Positions 12,190 to 24,144 are shown, numbered from the stretch's first letter. The stretch: DNA of 64,000 nt from Euptelea pleiosperma (GCA_035048495.1 CM068553.1:17981190-18045189); one strand, 5' to 3'. The notes: generated from the sequence alone by a model not told the origin. Translations and numbers: made by a program.

Positions 12190-12455
12190 TCTGCATCGAC
12201 CACCCAGGCAACCTTTCGCCTAAAATTAATCTGTAAGAAGACGTTGCTAACCTCACAGACTTTGAACTAACTGGACCACCTGTAATGACATAAAATTAGT
12301 TATTAGTCTATACAGTATATATATAATAATCAGTTTATATTAAACAGCCAGTAGACTATAAACAGTTTATCAGATATAGGATTACCTGGCAAAATATGGT
12401 GACTGAAGCTCTGAACATGTTTAGAAACTTTAGATCCTCTTCCAAGAAGCAATTT
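12190..12455 (-). CDS. DLST: Same E2 gene: presequence exons 3-4
   Basis: Two short exons, 12386-12455 and 12190-12279, on the minus strand. Exon 3 reads KLLLGRGSKVSKHVQSFSHH then ILP, similar in spacing to the LLHRGNHAHSFHNLALPG stretch I recall from Arabidopsis E2. Exon 4 reads GGPVSSKSVRLATSSYRLIL and so on, Ser/Arg-rich like a mitochondrial presequence. Exon 3 joins exon 4 in phase 1, and exon 4 ends with a single A before GTTCAT, giving a frame-correct join to exon 5. The exon 4 donor is less certain than the acceptor. Confidence 0.6.
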
Positions 12456-12680
12456 CTATAAAGAAGCTTGTAAAATAAAAGGAGTAAGAAGCTTCTCCGA
12501 GGAATTAAAAGAAAGCAAGCACCATTTTAAAATAGATACTGGCAGTATCATGCCAAGAAGAAGGTGCTGCTTAACTAAACAAAATAACTCAAAAGTTGAA
12601 CAAAATTCACACCAAACCAAGAACTCAAAATTTCGATTCGGTTTCAACATATTTTGAAATTTTGACCAATTACACCTAAG

Positions 12681-12987
12681 CAAGGTTTTAATTATAACGT
12701 TATAACGGGCACTTAACATGACCGCTATGTCCGTTATAATGGGTCACATCAGTCACATCTGAGTAAAAAAAGGTCGGAATATTATTATTCTTATTTCTTC
12801 AAAATAACCCCGATAACATTAAAATAACGCTTTGTTTTCCAAAATAAAAGATGTTATTTCTGTTATGACGGCCATTATGACCCTAAGTACGTTTTTTTTT
12901 TGTTTAGTTTTGGGCATTATTTTGGAAATAACGTAATGGGGTTGGGGCGCCATTGTTTTCGTTATAACAGCCATTTTTTAAATCATG
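12681..12987. mobile_element. hAT-like MITE, 'CAAGGTTT' family, diverged copy
   Basis: It begins CAAGGTTTTAATTATAACG and ends TTTTTTAAATCATG, a decayed version of the inverse. The interior has repeated 'CGTTATAAC' words that pair internally. The 8-bp flanks (CACCTAAG and TACTTAAA) match at 5 of 8. Better copies are at 22,959 and 25,170. Confidence 0.5.
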
Positions 12988-14667
12988 TACTTAAATTCTA
13001 TACAGGCCTTCCTATATGTTAATGAACATTTCATGATTTTCTTTCTGATTTGGAAAATGATGCCAAAACTGAAATTTAAAATCTTGAACCAAACTACAAC
13101 AAAGAAAGATTAGCACGGCCTCCCAATGTTATGCTCAAATTTGGCACATGATAGTAACCAAATTAGAAGAGGACACATGCAAGAAAGCCAATATGATAGG
13201 TTCAAAAATCAAATGGTCAAAAAATCGAAATAGAAGTCAACTTCCAACAAGAATTATGGCCAACCCCAAAAGGGAAACAGGATATTCTAGAGATGGAAAG
13301 GTTGTACTAGCTGGATCATTGACTTCTAAAGTAATTCGAACACAAGGTCAGCACATAGCATGCACGACTAAGCCTACAAAAGGATACCCAATGAAGGAGA
13401 AGGGGCCTCATAATCAACACCCCCTGGGTTTACACTCAAGCAACCAGCTACACAACCTAGATATCTTCATTTCAACATCGTCAACTCTTTACCAGTACTT
13501 TTTATTAATCAATCCATGATTTCATTTCATGGCTTTAAGTTCACCACTGTTTACTTTTTTCTTGCATCAACGGTGGTTGGTTTGTGTTTTAATTGATCGA
13601 CTCTTTCAAAGTTAGTTCAGTCAATCAGTCAATCATTCAACATACACACTTGTTTACTTGTTTACTTGTTTTCTTCTTTGCTATCAGGATCATAGCTAGT
13701 AAGTTTGGATATAATTTGCGTATTATATGCAAAGTTTTGGAATTTTTTTAAAACCCGTACTATACTGCCAAACTTTTCAAAGACTCAGTGCAATTCACGT
13801 ATTTTATGAGGAAGCTGTATTATTCCCAAGATACTGAGAAAAATTAGTTTTGAATACAAAAAATTTAAGTTGCAAAAAAATCATTAGTTTTTAATTGTTT
13901 ATTTATTGGTAACTTTTATTGACACCCCAATAATTTTCAAGGGCACCCCGTATTTTTCCCTTAAATATGATGAGCCTTTGATAGCCCCTTTACTAAAACC
14001 CATTATGAGAGCACCCTTGCCTTGCTCATCCTACAACTGCCCATCTCCTCCTTCACCCTATCCCTCCTTCACCCCATCCTTATACCTGAAGGGCAGTAAC
14101 GCCGACGTTGACCTCAGAATAGTTGAAAATTGTCGGAAAAACACCGGAGAATCATCGTATTTTGGTACAATGTAAAAAAAATGATTGAAAGAGTAGAAAA
14201 TCCAAAAAATGAAGTGAATAGCTCACTTACATCGACTAGATGTGTGGAAAAATCAACTCGAGTGGAAGAGAACATTCCACAAACATCTTCTTCACCGGTA
14301 ATAGAGCTAACTTCACCATTACCGGCATCTTTGCCCCATTTTTTTTGCATATTGTATAAGTGTCTGCAACTCATCATGTCGGTTTCTCAACACTGACATG
14401 GCTTCATCTATGTTGGTTGGATTCCACTGAAATGGATGAAGCAATTTCAGTTAAACATAACCGAATATGCTAAAATTTTAAATATTTGTCCTTATTGTCC
14501 TATGTTTTTTGTATTAGAAATCTAATATTGATGATGTGAAATATGCTAAAGGTATTCAACTCCCAATGATCCATGTACAACAAGAAGTAAGTAGGTGTTT
14601 AATTTATTTTTGTTTCTTAGTTTATTTATACATTAAATGATATTGATGCTAACTCTTTTTACTGTAG

Positions 14668-17600
14668 AACTCCATAAGTAATGATGATGACCCTGGATCA
14701 GAATGTCTTACTAGCGATGTGACATGTCACTTTACAACTGATGTGGTATGTTATTCATTGATTCCATTTTTTTAATTTTCTTTCATTTAAATCGTTATGC
14801 ATGTGTTCGGCTTACAAGTTTGTTACATGAATGTAGGTCTTTAACACCCATGATGAACTTATTAAATGGTGTCGAGATGTTGGAAAAACTATTGGGACAG
14901 TTGTTGTCATTAAAAAATCAGATAGTGGTGATTTAGGTAGGACCCCGAGAATCACATTTGCTTGTGAGAGGGGTGGAAAGTAGGGACCATAAAAGTAAGG
15001 AAAATTTTAAGAAAAAGCCTGAAATTCGACGAACTGGTACAAAACAATGTGAGTGCCCTTTTGCATTGAAAGGAATTAAACTTCTAGTAAGTGATGAGTG
15101 AAAAGTTCAAGTTCAGTGTGGCCTTCACAACCATCCACCAGCGAAAAGTTTGGAAGGTCACTCCTACGACGGAAGGCTCACACATGAAGAAGAACATATT
15201 TTAAAAGAAATGTGCAAGGCTGGTGCTAAGCCAAGGGAAATCCTCAATACATTGAAGCAGAGAGACAGATTGAATGTGATAGTAGGGTTTTTCCGCGTCG
15301 TTGGTTACGGAAACCCTAACTTCAACACATTTTTAATTTTTATCCGATTATCCTGCAAAATTGACAGATTTGTATAGAGATTCGTGTCGGATGTCGATCC
15401 GCACTCAGGATTAGTTGGGTTAGTGCATTATCAGAACAATATGACGAAAAATTGCTAGAAATAATGAGGAGGTGAGAATGATGATCACGAGATTTAAACT
15501 AAGATTTTTATTTAGTGAATTTTTAGAGAGAGAATCATAAAAATCAACACATTACGAAAAAGTGAACTAATGCAAGAATGATCAAAATTAACTTTTATTA
15601 AAAATCATAGAAATTACATTGCTTTAGAATTGAAATCTCTCTAAATTACTTCGAAGCACTTACACTAGAAAGCAATAAAAACTAGATAAAGAAAGGAGGA
15701 AAGTATAGAGAGAAATTAAGGGTCTAGAGAGAGAAAATGAGAAAAGACCTAAAATGACCTAGAGAGAGAAAGAGAAAGAATGAGGGTTTTTTTTATTTTT
15801 TATTTTTTATTTTTTATTTTTTTAGAGAGAGAAACAAAAGAGAGGTAGATATAGAAATATTGAAGAGAAGAGAGAGAAAGTGAAAATTACCTAGGATGGT
15901 ATGGTTTCTTAGAATGAGAAAGAAGAAAATTAGGAGAGAGAGAGATCTTACCCGCATACACACATGGAGAAGATGGGTAGCCACGGCCTTGGAGGGAACA
16001 ACCGGCCAAGAAGGTGAGGGTTGTTCACTGCTAAGAGAAGTGCAGCAAGCGTGGTGGTGATGGAGCACGACTTGTACCGGTTTGAAGAGAAGGTTGATCT
16101 AGTCCGACAACATTGTTGTTGGTGCACTACCAGCAATGATGAAGAAGGGTATGCGGAGGAGCAGCGATTGGTGAAAGAGAAGGGAAGGGGTGGTGAGGTT
16201 GTGGTGGTGCTCTAGGCGGTTTGTACAGGAGGTGCGCTGGCAACCGGAGCAAGATCAACAGCAGGCGGAGGCGTGTGGGGCAGTTGACTGGCGAAGGAGG
16301 GCGGTTGTGTGGTGCAGGCGGCGACCTTTCCTTCTTCTGGTTCTTCTTCTTCTCCCCCTTTTTTTTTTTTTTTTTTCTTTTTTTTGCTTTTGTTGAGGAG
16401 AAGGTGAACACCAAAGAGAGGAGGAGCTTGCTGCCCTCACTTGCTGGTGTGATGAAGAGCCTGCAACTCGTGGGATTCTAGTAAGGAGGATGCAACGGCC
16501 TGCAACTCCTTGCAGGCCGTGATGATGGTGAACGATCTTGGTGGGGAGTAAATGGTGGAAAGTGTGGAGGGAGGACTGCAAATGTGGTGGAGACGGTGAT
16601 TGCATATGTGGTGGAGACGGTGACTGCAAACGGTGGAGACGGAGGCTGCAAGTTGATGACAACGGCTGAGATTGTTGGAGAGGAGGAGATAGCTAATGGA
16701 GGAGAGCTGGAGAGGACAGATGAGAACGTGGACTGAAGGAGAGGGAAGAGAGAGGTGGGCCAAAGAGATGGATAATGGGAGAGAAGAAAGAACGTGGATG
16801 CATGGAGAGCTTTTCTCCTTTGGGAGTAACGGCTTGGGAGATAACACAAACGGTGGAGAGAAGATTTGCTGGCGGAAGAAGGTGGTACAGGAGCTGCTTG
16901 AAGGAAGGAGGAAGAAGGCGGAGACGGCCGGAGTTCTGCAACTCCGGCCGGACGAAAAGATGAAGGACGAAAAGAAGAAGAAGAAGAAGAAGACGAGAAG
17001 GAGAAGAAGAAAGAAGAAAGGGAAGAGAGGAAGAGGAAAGAAGAGAAGGAAGAGAAGAAAGAGAAGAGAAGAAGGAAGAAGGACGGCCGGAGTTGCAAAC
17101 CTTCAACTCCGGCGAAGAATGGTGAAAGAGACGAAGAAGAAAGGAGGAAGAAGAGGAGAGGGAAGTCGTGGGGAAGAAGGGAAAGGATATGGGGAAGGAG
17201 AGGAGGAGATTAGGGGGGGATTAGGGTTCGAACGAACCCCTCTCCTTCTCCTTTTAAAGCTCCCTATTTCCATTTTTTGAAAATAAAAAATATGAAAAAT
17301 ATATATATATATTTTTTTTTTTTTTTAAGTAAAACATCACTTTTCTTTGGGGAATGTCCCCATTTAGTGGACCCCCCATTTTTTAAAATTTAATTAAAAT
17401 TATTTTGAAATTCATGGGGTCCACTAACTGGTCGGACAGCGGGTCGATGATGATGGGCCCGACTACTGGCCCACATGGACTGATGATGTCCATCGTCTCA
17501 CAAGATGATGTGACAGACATTTTGATGGCGATCGGATGGATGGTGACTTGATTGGGACCCAGATTGGTAGATCGACGGATCTAGAGAGATCCAACGGTCC

Positions 17601-19320
17601 GATTGAAGATCCAACGGTCCGATGGAAGATCCAATGGTCAGAAAGCTAAGGGAGATGAGATAGAGCCGAAGGGTACGAGTTCTGGGGTTAGGTCAGTAGA
17701 TTCGAGGACCGAGAGATGAAGAGAGAGAGAGAATAAGGAGAGATGAGAGAGAAAGTATAAAAAAAATGGAGAAAAGTATTGGCAGAGGGTCTGGAACCCT
17801 GGTCTTCACTGTGACCATCCTCACGCTTCTCCAGTAGAGTCGACTATCATTCTTTGCTGACTCATGTGGCTTTAAACGCTTTGGTCCGTCTCTTGGTCAT
17901 TGGCTCTCCTGCTCTCTTCGTTCTTTGGGCCGGCTTTTTGGTCCTCTTATTCAGCCCATATTTGGCCCATATCTTCTAGTCATAGCATGTGGGCTCTTTA
18001 GGCTTTGATAATGGGCTTTCATGATCGATTTGGGCCCACAAGTCTCGAGAATCGTCCCATCGGGGTTTCCTGCGACAGAAGAAGCGCGTAATGAGACTTT
18101 ATTAGAACAGCTTAATATCTAGACTTCCGAAAATGTGTTTAATGAATGCAAATATACCATTTCGTCCAGAAAAGTGTGTTCTACGCAATGAGATAGACTC
18201 TTACATAGAAAAGTAGATAATTAGAGCAGTTTTACGTAGGAGAATGCGATAACGCTAAAAGGATAGTTGCTTAAAATAAGCACTTTTGAGCGAATATCAG
18301 AATGCGTCTACGATTAGGACAATATATAATGCCCAAGTGAAGATGAAAGTTTCTGAAATATCTAGAAGGACGCAAATGCAACGGCTAATGAAACAATTGA
18401 ACGAGCATGTGTATGTAGAATGGAATAGGAGGCAAGAGCTTGGTCCCAAAAGAAAAAGATCAGAGAAATTTCTATTCCTACTGCTACTTCATTAGTTGAA
18501 CCTTCCCAAAAGAAGGCTACAAAGGGTAGGCCAAAATCAAGTGCAGCTAAAAAAGCTAAGCAAGCTGAGTCGAGTACAAAATGGAACTCATCTGCCTTTG
18601 AGTATGCTCAAGTTGTAGAAGATAGGCTTTCACAATCTAAGCCAAAGTCAATAAGTCCACCAACAAAGAAACAAAAAGTACAGAAACATGGTTCACTCAA
18701 TCCGATAAGTTAATTGAAGCAATTCCAGAAGCAGTTTAAGCTTATATTGATTGGGTGCAAGACGTTAGAGCCGATGGTAATTGTGGATTCAGAGCTATTG
18801 TTGAGTTCTTGGGGAAGAATGAAGAAGACGGATGGAAGGAAGTGAGAGCCGACTTTATTCTAGAACTGAATATCCACAAAAATGAATATTTTAAAATATA
18901 TGGTGGCCAAGAGAGTGTTGATGAACTTCTCCACAGACTCAACTGTTTCGATATTCCTACGAACACTGAGTTCTGGATGATGATGCCTGAAATGGATATT
19001 CTTATTGCATCAGTTTACAAGGTTGTCTTAGTTCATATCTCGATGCAGGCCTGCTTGACATTTTTTCCCTTAAGAACGCCACAAGATCATGTGCTATTAC
19101 ATCGGATTATAGCAATTGGATAGGTTGACAAGACACACTTCATCAAAGTTTTTTTAAAATCGAAAGCTCTGATCCCTCCTGCCGCTTCTTTATGGAGAAA
19201 GCATCACTATGTACGTGCAAAGGAATGGGAAACTCCTTACATAACAAGGACACGTGAGTTTAAAGAAATGACTGGTGGGAATGTTGTTCTGAAAGATGTC
19301 ATTCTAGTGGATGATAATTG
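14668..19320 (+). pseudogene. MULE-1 transposase remnant: FAR1 DNA-binding part joined to OTU domain
   Basis: The exon from 14,837 begins VFNTHDELIKWCRDVGKTIG and continues through TPRITFACERGG, CPFALKGIKL, CGLHNHPPAKSLEGHSYDGR to LKQRDRLN. This is the FAR1/MULE zinc-binding N-terminal domain. A solo LTR interrupts it; removing one target copy gives NASTIRTIYNAQ in frame. At 18,420 YVEW runs directly into NRRQELGPKRKRS and a Lys-rich linker. The DDE core and SWIM finger found in MULE-2 are absent. Then follows an OTU domain: DVRADGNCGFRAIVEFLG, EDGWKEVRADF, YGGQESVDELLHRL, WMMMPEMDILIASVY, CLTFFPLRT. D and C of DGNCGFR fit the OTU catalytic motif. Stops after ERGGK and in SDE-stop-KVQVQ plus frameshifts make it a pseudogene. 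An upstream exon is likely at 14,668-14,746. Confidence 0.8.
15277..18299 (+). mobile_element. Solo-LTR-like element A (3,023 bp)
   Basis: It starts TGATAGTAGGG, ends GAATATCA and is flanked by a perfect 5-bp duplication GAATG (15272-15276, 18300-18304). It interrupts the MULE-1 FAR1 exon, and removing it restores the codon run. TG...CA ends and 5-bp duplications indicate retroviral-type integration. No gag or pol sequence and no internal pair of LTRs was seen, so a solo LTR fits best. The interior has purine-rich and pyrimidine-rich low-complexity tracts (16,130-17,280) and a 22-bp 'GATCCAACGGTCC' repeat at about 17,580-17,640. Confidence 0.75.
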
Positions 19321-19559
19321 AGCCATTTGTTGTCGTGGAGGCCTACATGCCCTTTTTGGTTGTCGAGGCTTATGAGTCCTTTTTGGTTGTATAGGTGCCC
19401 TTTTTTTGTGAAGGGACTCGGCACGAGTGTCTTTTTTGTTGTGGAGGCCTACGACCCCTTTTTTGTTGTGGTTTGTGGTCTTCAAACTTTGTAATTATTT
19501 CAAAGTCACTTAAATTGAAAGTAATATAAATTAAGTAAATAAAAAAAGAAGTGCAGATA

Positions 19560-20035
19560 TTGTATCAATATAACTATCTCTATTGGTGTCAGACAACCTT
19601 AGAACAGACTTTATCGGTCTCATCTAACCAACATATTGGAGACAAAGTCAGTTGGATCCATCTGACAATTGTTTGTTCATATCAGTGGCATGCAACTGAC
19701 ACTAAGAAAAACTCAGGCTCTAGGAGAGGGATAGAGAAATGTTGTCAGTTATATACTACCGACACTTTCTATCGGTCTCATCCAACCAACATATATAAGA
19801 CAAAGTCAGTTGGATCCAACTGACATTTGTTTGTTCATATCGGTGGCATGCAACTGACACCAAGAAAAACTCAGGCTCTAGGAGAGGGACAGAGAAATGT
19901 TGCCAGTTATATACTACCGACACTCTCTATCGGTCTCATCCAACCAACATATGTGAGACAAAGTCAGTTGGATCCAACTGACATTTGTTTGTTGATATCG
20001 GTGGCATGTAACTGACACTAAGAAAAACTCAGTGA
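19560..20035. repeat. 158-bp tandem repeat with palindromes, between the convergent MULE-1 genes
   Basis: About three copies with a 158-bp period, anchored by ATCGGTCTCATC at 19613, 19771 and 19929. Two copies carry the perfect 20-bp palindrome GTCAGTTGGATCCAACTGAC at 19805-19824 and 19963-19982; the first copy has one mismatch. Related GTTGGATCCAAC words recur at 21,476-21,640 in the same element. Between here and the PMD gene (20,100-20,300) is another short repeat around 'caaaaaaggctcacaagcctc'. Confidence 0.8.
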
Positions 20036-20312
20036 ATCTGTTTGTTGGTTTTTCATTTGTTGGTTTTTTCATTCGTAATCTCTTACCTAATTGATCAAAC
20101 ATGGAACATTTAACAAAAAGAGATTATGATCACCATACATGGAATAATTAACAAAAAAGATTATGATCATCATACATGGAACAATTAACAAAAAAAGGCT
20201 CACAAGCCTCGATGAGTTTATGACATGTATGCCTAAAAAATGGCTCACAAGCCTCAATAAGTTTATAGCACGTATGCCTCAAAAAAGACTCACAGACTGT
20301 TAAAAATAAAAA

Positions 20313-21393
20313 TTATCTTCTAATTTTTCTTTTTTTCTTTCTTTCTCTTTTCCTTTTTCGTGCCTTTTCCCTTTTCTTTGCGCTGCACCTATTCTTTGCC
20401 TTTCTCATTTCCTTGGTTGTTGTCTTCTCTTGTCCCCTTCCCCGTTTTCTATCTATCTCGTCATTTGCATCATCATCGGTCACTCCCAAACCCCTTTTTA
20501 ACAAATCCACAGCATCCGTATAGTCAATGGCATCCCCTGTCACCGCCTTCCCTAGAATCGGGATATGAAGAAGTTGTTTGACATCATCGATGGTAACCTT
20601 CATCTCGCCGAATGGGAGGTGAAATGTGTTGGTCTCCGAATGCCATCTCTCAACGAATGCCGAAACTAGGACCCAGTTGATGTATTTATATGAATACCCA
20701 GCCAAGAGAGACAATCCAGAATGAGTGACCTTCTCCTTAAACCTATCACATTCTTTATCTAATTTCCAATCCACCAACTTTTGAGCGTGATGAATGCATT
20801 TGAGGGGACCTCATTCCTACAAATATTAAAAAATAAATTAATTAGATTATATATATATATTCAACTTGAATTCAACTATCGTTATGTATTTGCTTTTGCC
20901 ATATTGCGAATGCAACATGGGTCTTGAAACTTTTTAGTATTGACGGGTCTTCGGACCTCCAATAGCTCCTTTCACAATTGACTCTTCTTCCAAGATAAAT
21001 TCCTCCCTAATGGGAGGTTCACTTTCTTGTGGTACAGAGGTTGAAGCAAGTTGATCTAATGGAGGAGGTGTAGAAATCAAGGCAGGATCATCTTGAACTA
21101 GCTTTTCTGTCACTACTAGGACCTCTCGAGTCTCGGATTGACTTTCTTGCAATGTAGATATCAAAGGCTCTTCGACAACCTAAATATAATACAAAACAGT
21201 TTAAAATTAAATCATAAGGCAACATTGGAGAAAAAATATAAATGAAACAATCTCTACAACTCCAAAAAAATCCTAGATCTTTTGTTGACGACTTCTCTTG
21301 GGCCTCACTAAGACGCTTTCTATGCGATGTTGTAGGAACATGTCATTTTTTGGTACATCAGGAGCGAGTGACTTGGTAGGATTTCTTCCCATT
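20313..21393 (-). pseudogene. MULE-1 plant mobile domain (PMD, MAIN/MAIL-like) protein, truncated
   Basis: The minus-strand start at 21,393 reads MGRNPTKSLAPDVPKND. An acidic stretch ends GAIGGPKTRQY, a degraded version of the FPGGP start of the PMD. The exon 20,313-20,825 gives GPLKCIHHAQKLVDW, YKYINWVLVSAFVERW, HSETNTFHLPFGEM and TIDDVKQLLHIPILGKAVTG, the recognisable PMD core. After GLGVTDDD it turns into a Lys/Arg-rich tail of about 40 residues and stops, so the second half of the domain is missing. The first exon contains frame breaks. PMD proteins MAIN and MAIL1 act in transposon silencing and genome stability in Arabidopsis; related domains are known inside plant transposons. Any role for this truncated copy is unknown. 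Confidence 0.75.
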
Positions 21394-21754
21394 ATTGTCA
21401 CCTAATAAGAAGAACAACCTTGTCATGTTAGAAATAGAAAAAAAGAATTAAACCAAAATTTATTAACAGAAGACGGTTGGATCCAACTAAAACCGTCATC
21501 AAAATTTCGATTGGATCCAATTAATAATAATTAGTTCAGTTTTTCTTAATGTCGGTTGGATCCTACCAAAGTTATCATAATTTCAGTTGGATCCAACCAA
21601 TACTAAGGAATTATGACCTTTTCTTAATGTTGGTTAGATCCAACCAAAGTTGTAATAGTAATGTCGGTCAATTCCAACTAAACCCTTTGAGGCATTTTAT
21701 CAAACACCATCACTTCATTTTTTGACCTACCATTTTTACTTCCCTTCCTCAGCG

Positions 21755-21842
21755 TGTATTCAGAGAATCCAACAGTGGTTTTGCTTTGGCTAAAAGTACA
21801 TGCCATCTCAGCGCTATCATCATTGTTGGATTCTTAGAATCC
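21755..21842. repeat. Small MITE-like inverted repeat, copy 2 (inside MULE-1)
   Basis: The left end is TATTCAGAGAATCCAACAGT; the reverse complement of the right end is GGATTCTAAGAATCCAACAA. The interior shares 'TTTTGCTTTG' and 'CATCTCAGC'-like words with the copy at 115-209. Confidence 0.5.
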
Positions 21843-22958
21843 ACGCCGAAGAAGAGAAGGGAAAATAGTTGTAAAAAAGAATAAAAAATACCGAAATAAG
21901 AGAATGGTTGGAAAAACATTCACAAAAAACTCAATAAATATGTAGTTTTGAAGTTTTAGATGATAAAACTCAAGAAAACTAAAAAAAATGGAAGAAAATG
22001 GGGAATTGTTGGATGGAATAGAGAAATCAAACTTCAAAAAGAAAAGAAAATAACTAAAACTCACCGGAATGTCAACCGGACGGCGTAGTATTGCTGGAAG
22101 GTTTTGCCGGACATTGTAATTTCGCCGGAGAACGTTGCCGGTGCCGACGACGGAAAAGAAGGGGTAGGAGAACAGTTGGGAGGAAGAAAAACCAAAGAGA
22201 ACCCTAAGCTTTTTACCAAGATGGGTGGGGTGCCTTTAAGCAATGGGGTGCCCACTCAAGTTTTTTAAAATGGGTTGGGGGCCCTTATAACTTGGGTGCC
22301 CTTGTAAGATTTGGGGTGTCAATAAAATTTACCTTATTTATTCTTTGCCGAATTTTAAACCAAATTTTCAGATGATAGCCCCGAATTATACTCGAACCTT
22401 TTCTGTACCTTATTTCTGCCGTATGCCGAATTGCTAAGGTATGACTTTCAGATGATAACCTTGTCATATCCTTGTCTTATTTTCAGATGATAACCTTTTC
22501 CGTACCTTACTTCATTTTAAGATTATAGTGATATTTTCCTTGTCTTAAGCTCACAACTCGATTTATTGCCTCCCATTTTAAAACCATACAATTGTTTACA
22601 TACAACAATGGTTCTTGTCTTGATTTCCAATCTCATAATTTGAGTTTGGGGAATGCTGTAGGATGACATTCATACGAAAATCCACCCCTACAAACTATCT
22701 GATCTACCATAGTGGTGGCTAGACAGCTATCTGACTTCTCAAATTTGACTTTTGATTTTTAAGCACCCACGGTTTGGAATTTGATTGGATTCAAGATCCA
22801 TTTGTCTCTGGCACACCCGCATCATCGAAATATTGCCAACACCCAATTAAATAGATCTGCTCAGATTATGTTGGGCAGTTCTGTGTCGCCACTGACTTTA
22901 TTAATGACTAAAGTTCCCATTTAAGCATAACTAAAAATGCTTACCATGCTGATGTAGG

Positions 22959-23128
22959 CAAGGTTTTAAATTTCGGTGTTTCGGCCGAAATTTCGGTTTC
23001 GGGGGGTTACCGAAATCCCCGAAATATAGGTTTTTAAGCCGAAATTTGCTAAAATTCCGAAATATAGGGCGAAATTTCGGTTTCGGGCCACACCGAAATG
23101 ACTACCGAAACCGAAATTTTAAACCTTG
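22959..23128. mobile_element. hAT-like MITE, 'CAAGGTTT' family, perfect target duplication
   Basis: A 170-bp hairpin element running from CAAGGTTTTAAATTTCGG to CCGAAATTTTAAACCTTG. It is flanked by a perfect 8-bp duplication GATGTAGG (22951-22958 and 23129-23136), as expected for hAT elements. The interior is dense in CGAAATTTCGG palindromes. Confidence 0.8.
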
Positions 23129-23249
23129 GATGTAGGTATCAATAAAAACAAAAACTTTTAGTTTAGTCATACTAATAATCAACCAGCAATTAAAATCATG
23201 CCTCGTAAAAAGCTGTTTCCCTATTTTTTTTTCCTTTTGATAAGTCCAA

Positions 23250-23765
23250 AATGCATATATTCATGAAAGGAGATCGAGAAGATCTCAAGGGATACACGGG
23301 AAAAGAAAAAAGAAAACCTGACAGACTACATCAAATGTTATCAAACCTAAAAACCATGTCCCTAAAGAAGATGCCCCTCATCTCATCGGAAGTACTGCCC
23401 CAACTAAAAAGAAAAGCTTTAATGCTTAGAATGACTTCCTATAAAGAGCTCTCCTTTCCCTGAAAAGTTCTCTTGTTTCTTTCAAGCCACATTCCCCAAA
23501 TGATTGCCATTGGTATTAACTTCCAAAGCACCTTTCCCCTTACTGACATAGAAATCCTTGGCCAGCTCATCAAAACTGCACCAATGGTCTCCGGAAAGAC
23601 CCAACCGATCCTCATGCATGAGAGAAAAAAACACTATATCTGTCGAGCAAACTCACAATGCACAAGAAGATGGTTGGTGCTCTCCCCATTAACCTTACAC
23701 ATAACACAATAGTTCACCAATGTCCATTTTCTATTGTTAGCGTAACCAAATTCACATGACGTCAA
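23250..23765 (-). mobile_element. L1 LINE fragment (zf-RVT end)
   Basis: The minus-strand reading gives CKVNGESTNHLLVHCEFARQ, then a region with SWPRISMSVRGKVLWKLIP and MAIIWGMWLERNKRTFQGKE. These match the zinc-knuckle end of plant L1 ORF2. Frame is broken by at least one stop. It lies in the putative long intron, on the same strand as the host gene. Confidence 0.65.
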
Positions 23766-23865
23766 TGCCACTGAGTTTGGGAATACATCATATCCTCATT
23801 TCCCTGATATGTTTGATGCTGTTATTGACGTTAACACAATATTTGAAACCAATCAATAAAAATAC

Positions 23866-24144
23866 CTCTTTGCCCGTTGTTGCCGCATAACTTCTTCTCG
23901 GCACCCCTGACCGAATCCTCTGCAACGACTGCACTTAGAATCTGAGAAAGAAAAAGCACAAAGAATTAAGCTTGAGAGCTGAAACAAAACAAAACAAACA
24001 AAACAAAGAGGCAAAATCAAAATCAAACCAAAATTAGTTCTGCAGAACGAATTCAACACCATTAAATAACGGAGAGAGTAAGAGATGTTGTATCGAAGTT
24101 GAAGGTCCTCCAGAAGCGATTTTTCGCCTTATAATCCCTAACAT
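23866..24144 (-). CDS. DLST: Probable exons 1-2 of the E2 gene (mitochondrial targeting peptide)
   Basis: Exon 1 (24060-24144) starts MLGIIRRKIASGGPSTSIQ, a basic, Ser-rich start typical of a matrix-targeting peptide and similar in style to the MMLRAV...RRAS start of Arabidopsis E2. Exon 2 (23866-23933) reads QSLQRIRSGVPRRSYAATTG then KE. The phases fit: exon 1 ends one base into a codon before GTGTTG; exon 2 begins after CTAAG, ends in phase 0 before GTATTT, and exon 3 also begins in phase 0. Sequence from 24,145 to about 24,430 is a plausible 5' leader with a CT-rich stretch upstream on the minus strand. This assignment makes intron 2 about 11.4 kb long. It is inference: the exons could belong to another gene for a mitochondrial protein. 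Confidence 0.5.

Larger units (their letters stand above)
13908..22333. mobile_element. MULE-1: complete Mutator-like element inside E2 intron 2
   Basis: The ends are inverted: GGTAACTTTTATTGACACCC at the left, and the reverse complement of the right end GGTAAATTTTATTGACACCC, followed by CAAGGGCACCC on both sides. The element is flanked by a perfect 9-bp duplication, TTATTTATT (13899-13907 and 22334-22342), the size expected for Mutator-like transposons. It contains a plus-strand FAR1-OTU pseudogene, a convergent minus-strand PMD pseudogene, a tandem repeat between them, a nested solo LTR (15277-18299) and a small MITE. Without the LTR it is about 5.4 kb. It lies in the putative intron of the E2 gene. 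Confidence 0.85.

Noticed and set aside
12456..12719. 87-codon minus-strand ORF next to E2 exon 3
   Set aside because: No targeting-peptide character and it crosses the 'CAAGGTTT' MITE boundary; the remote exons at 23.9-24.1 kb fit phase better.
16127..17280. Long overlapping ORFs on both strands (up to 206 codons), Lys/Arg/Glu-rich or Ser-rich
   Set aside because: They lie in GA/CT low-complexity sequence of solo-LTR-like element A, where purine-rich DNA avoids stops on both strands. No domain resemblance.
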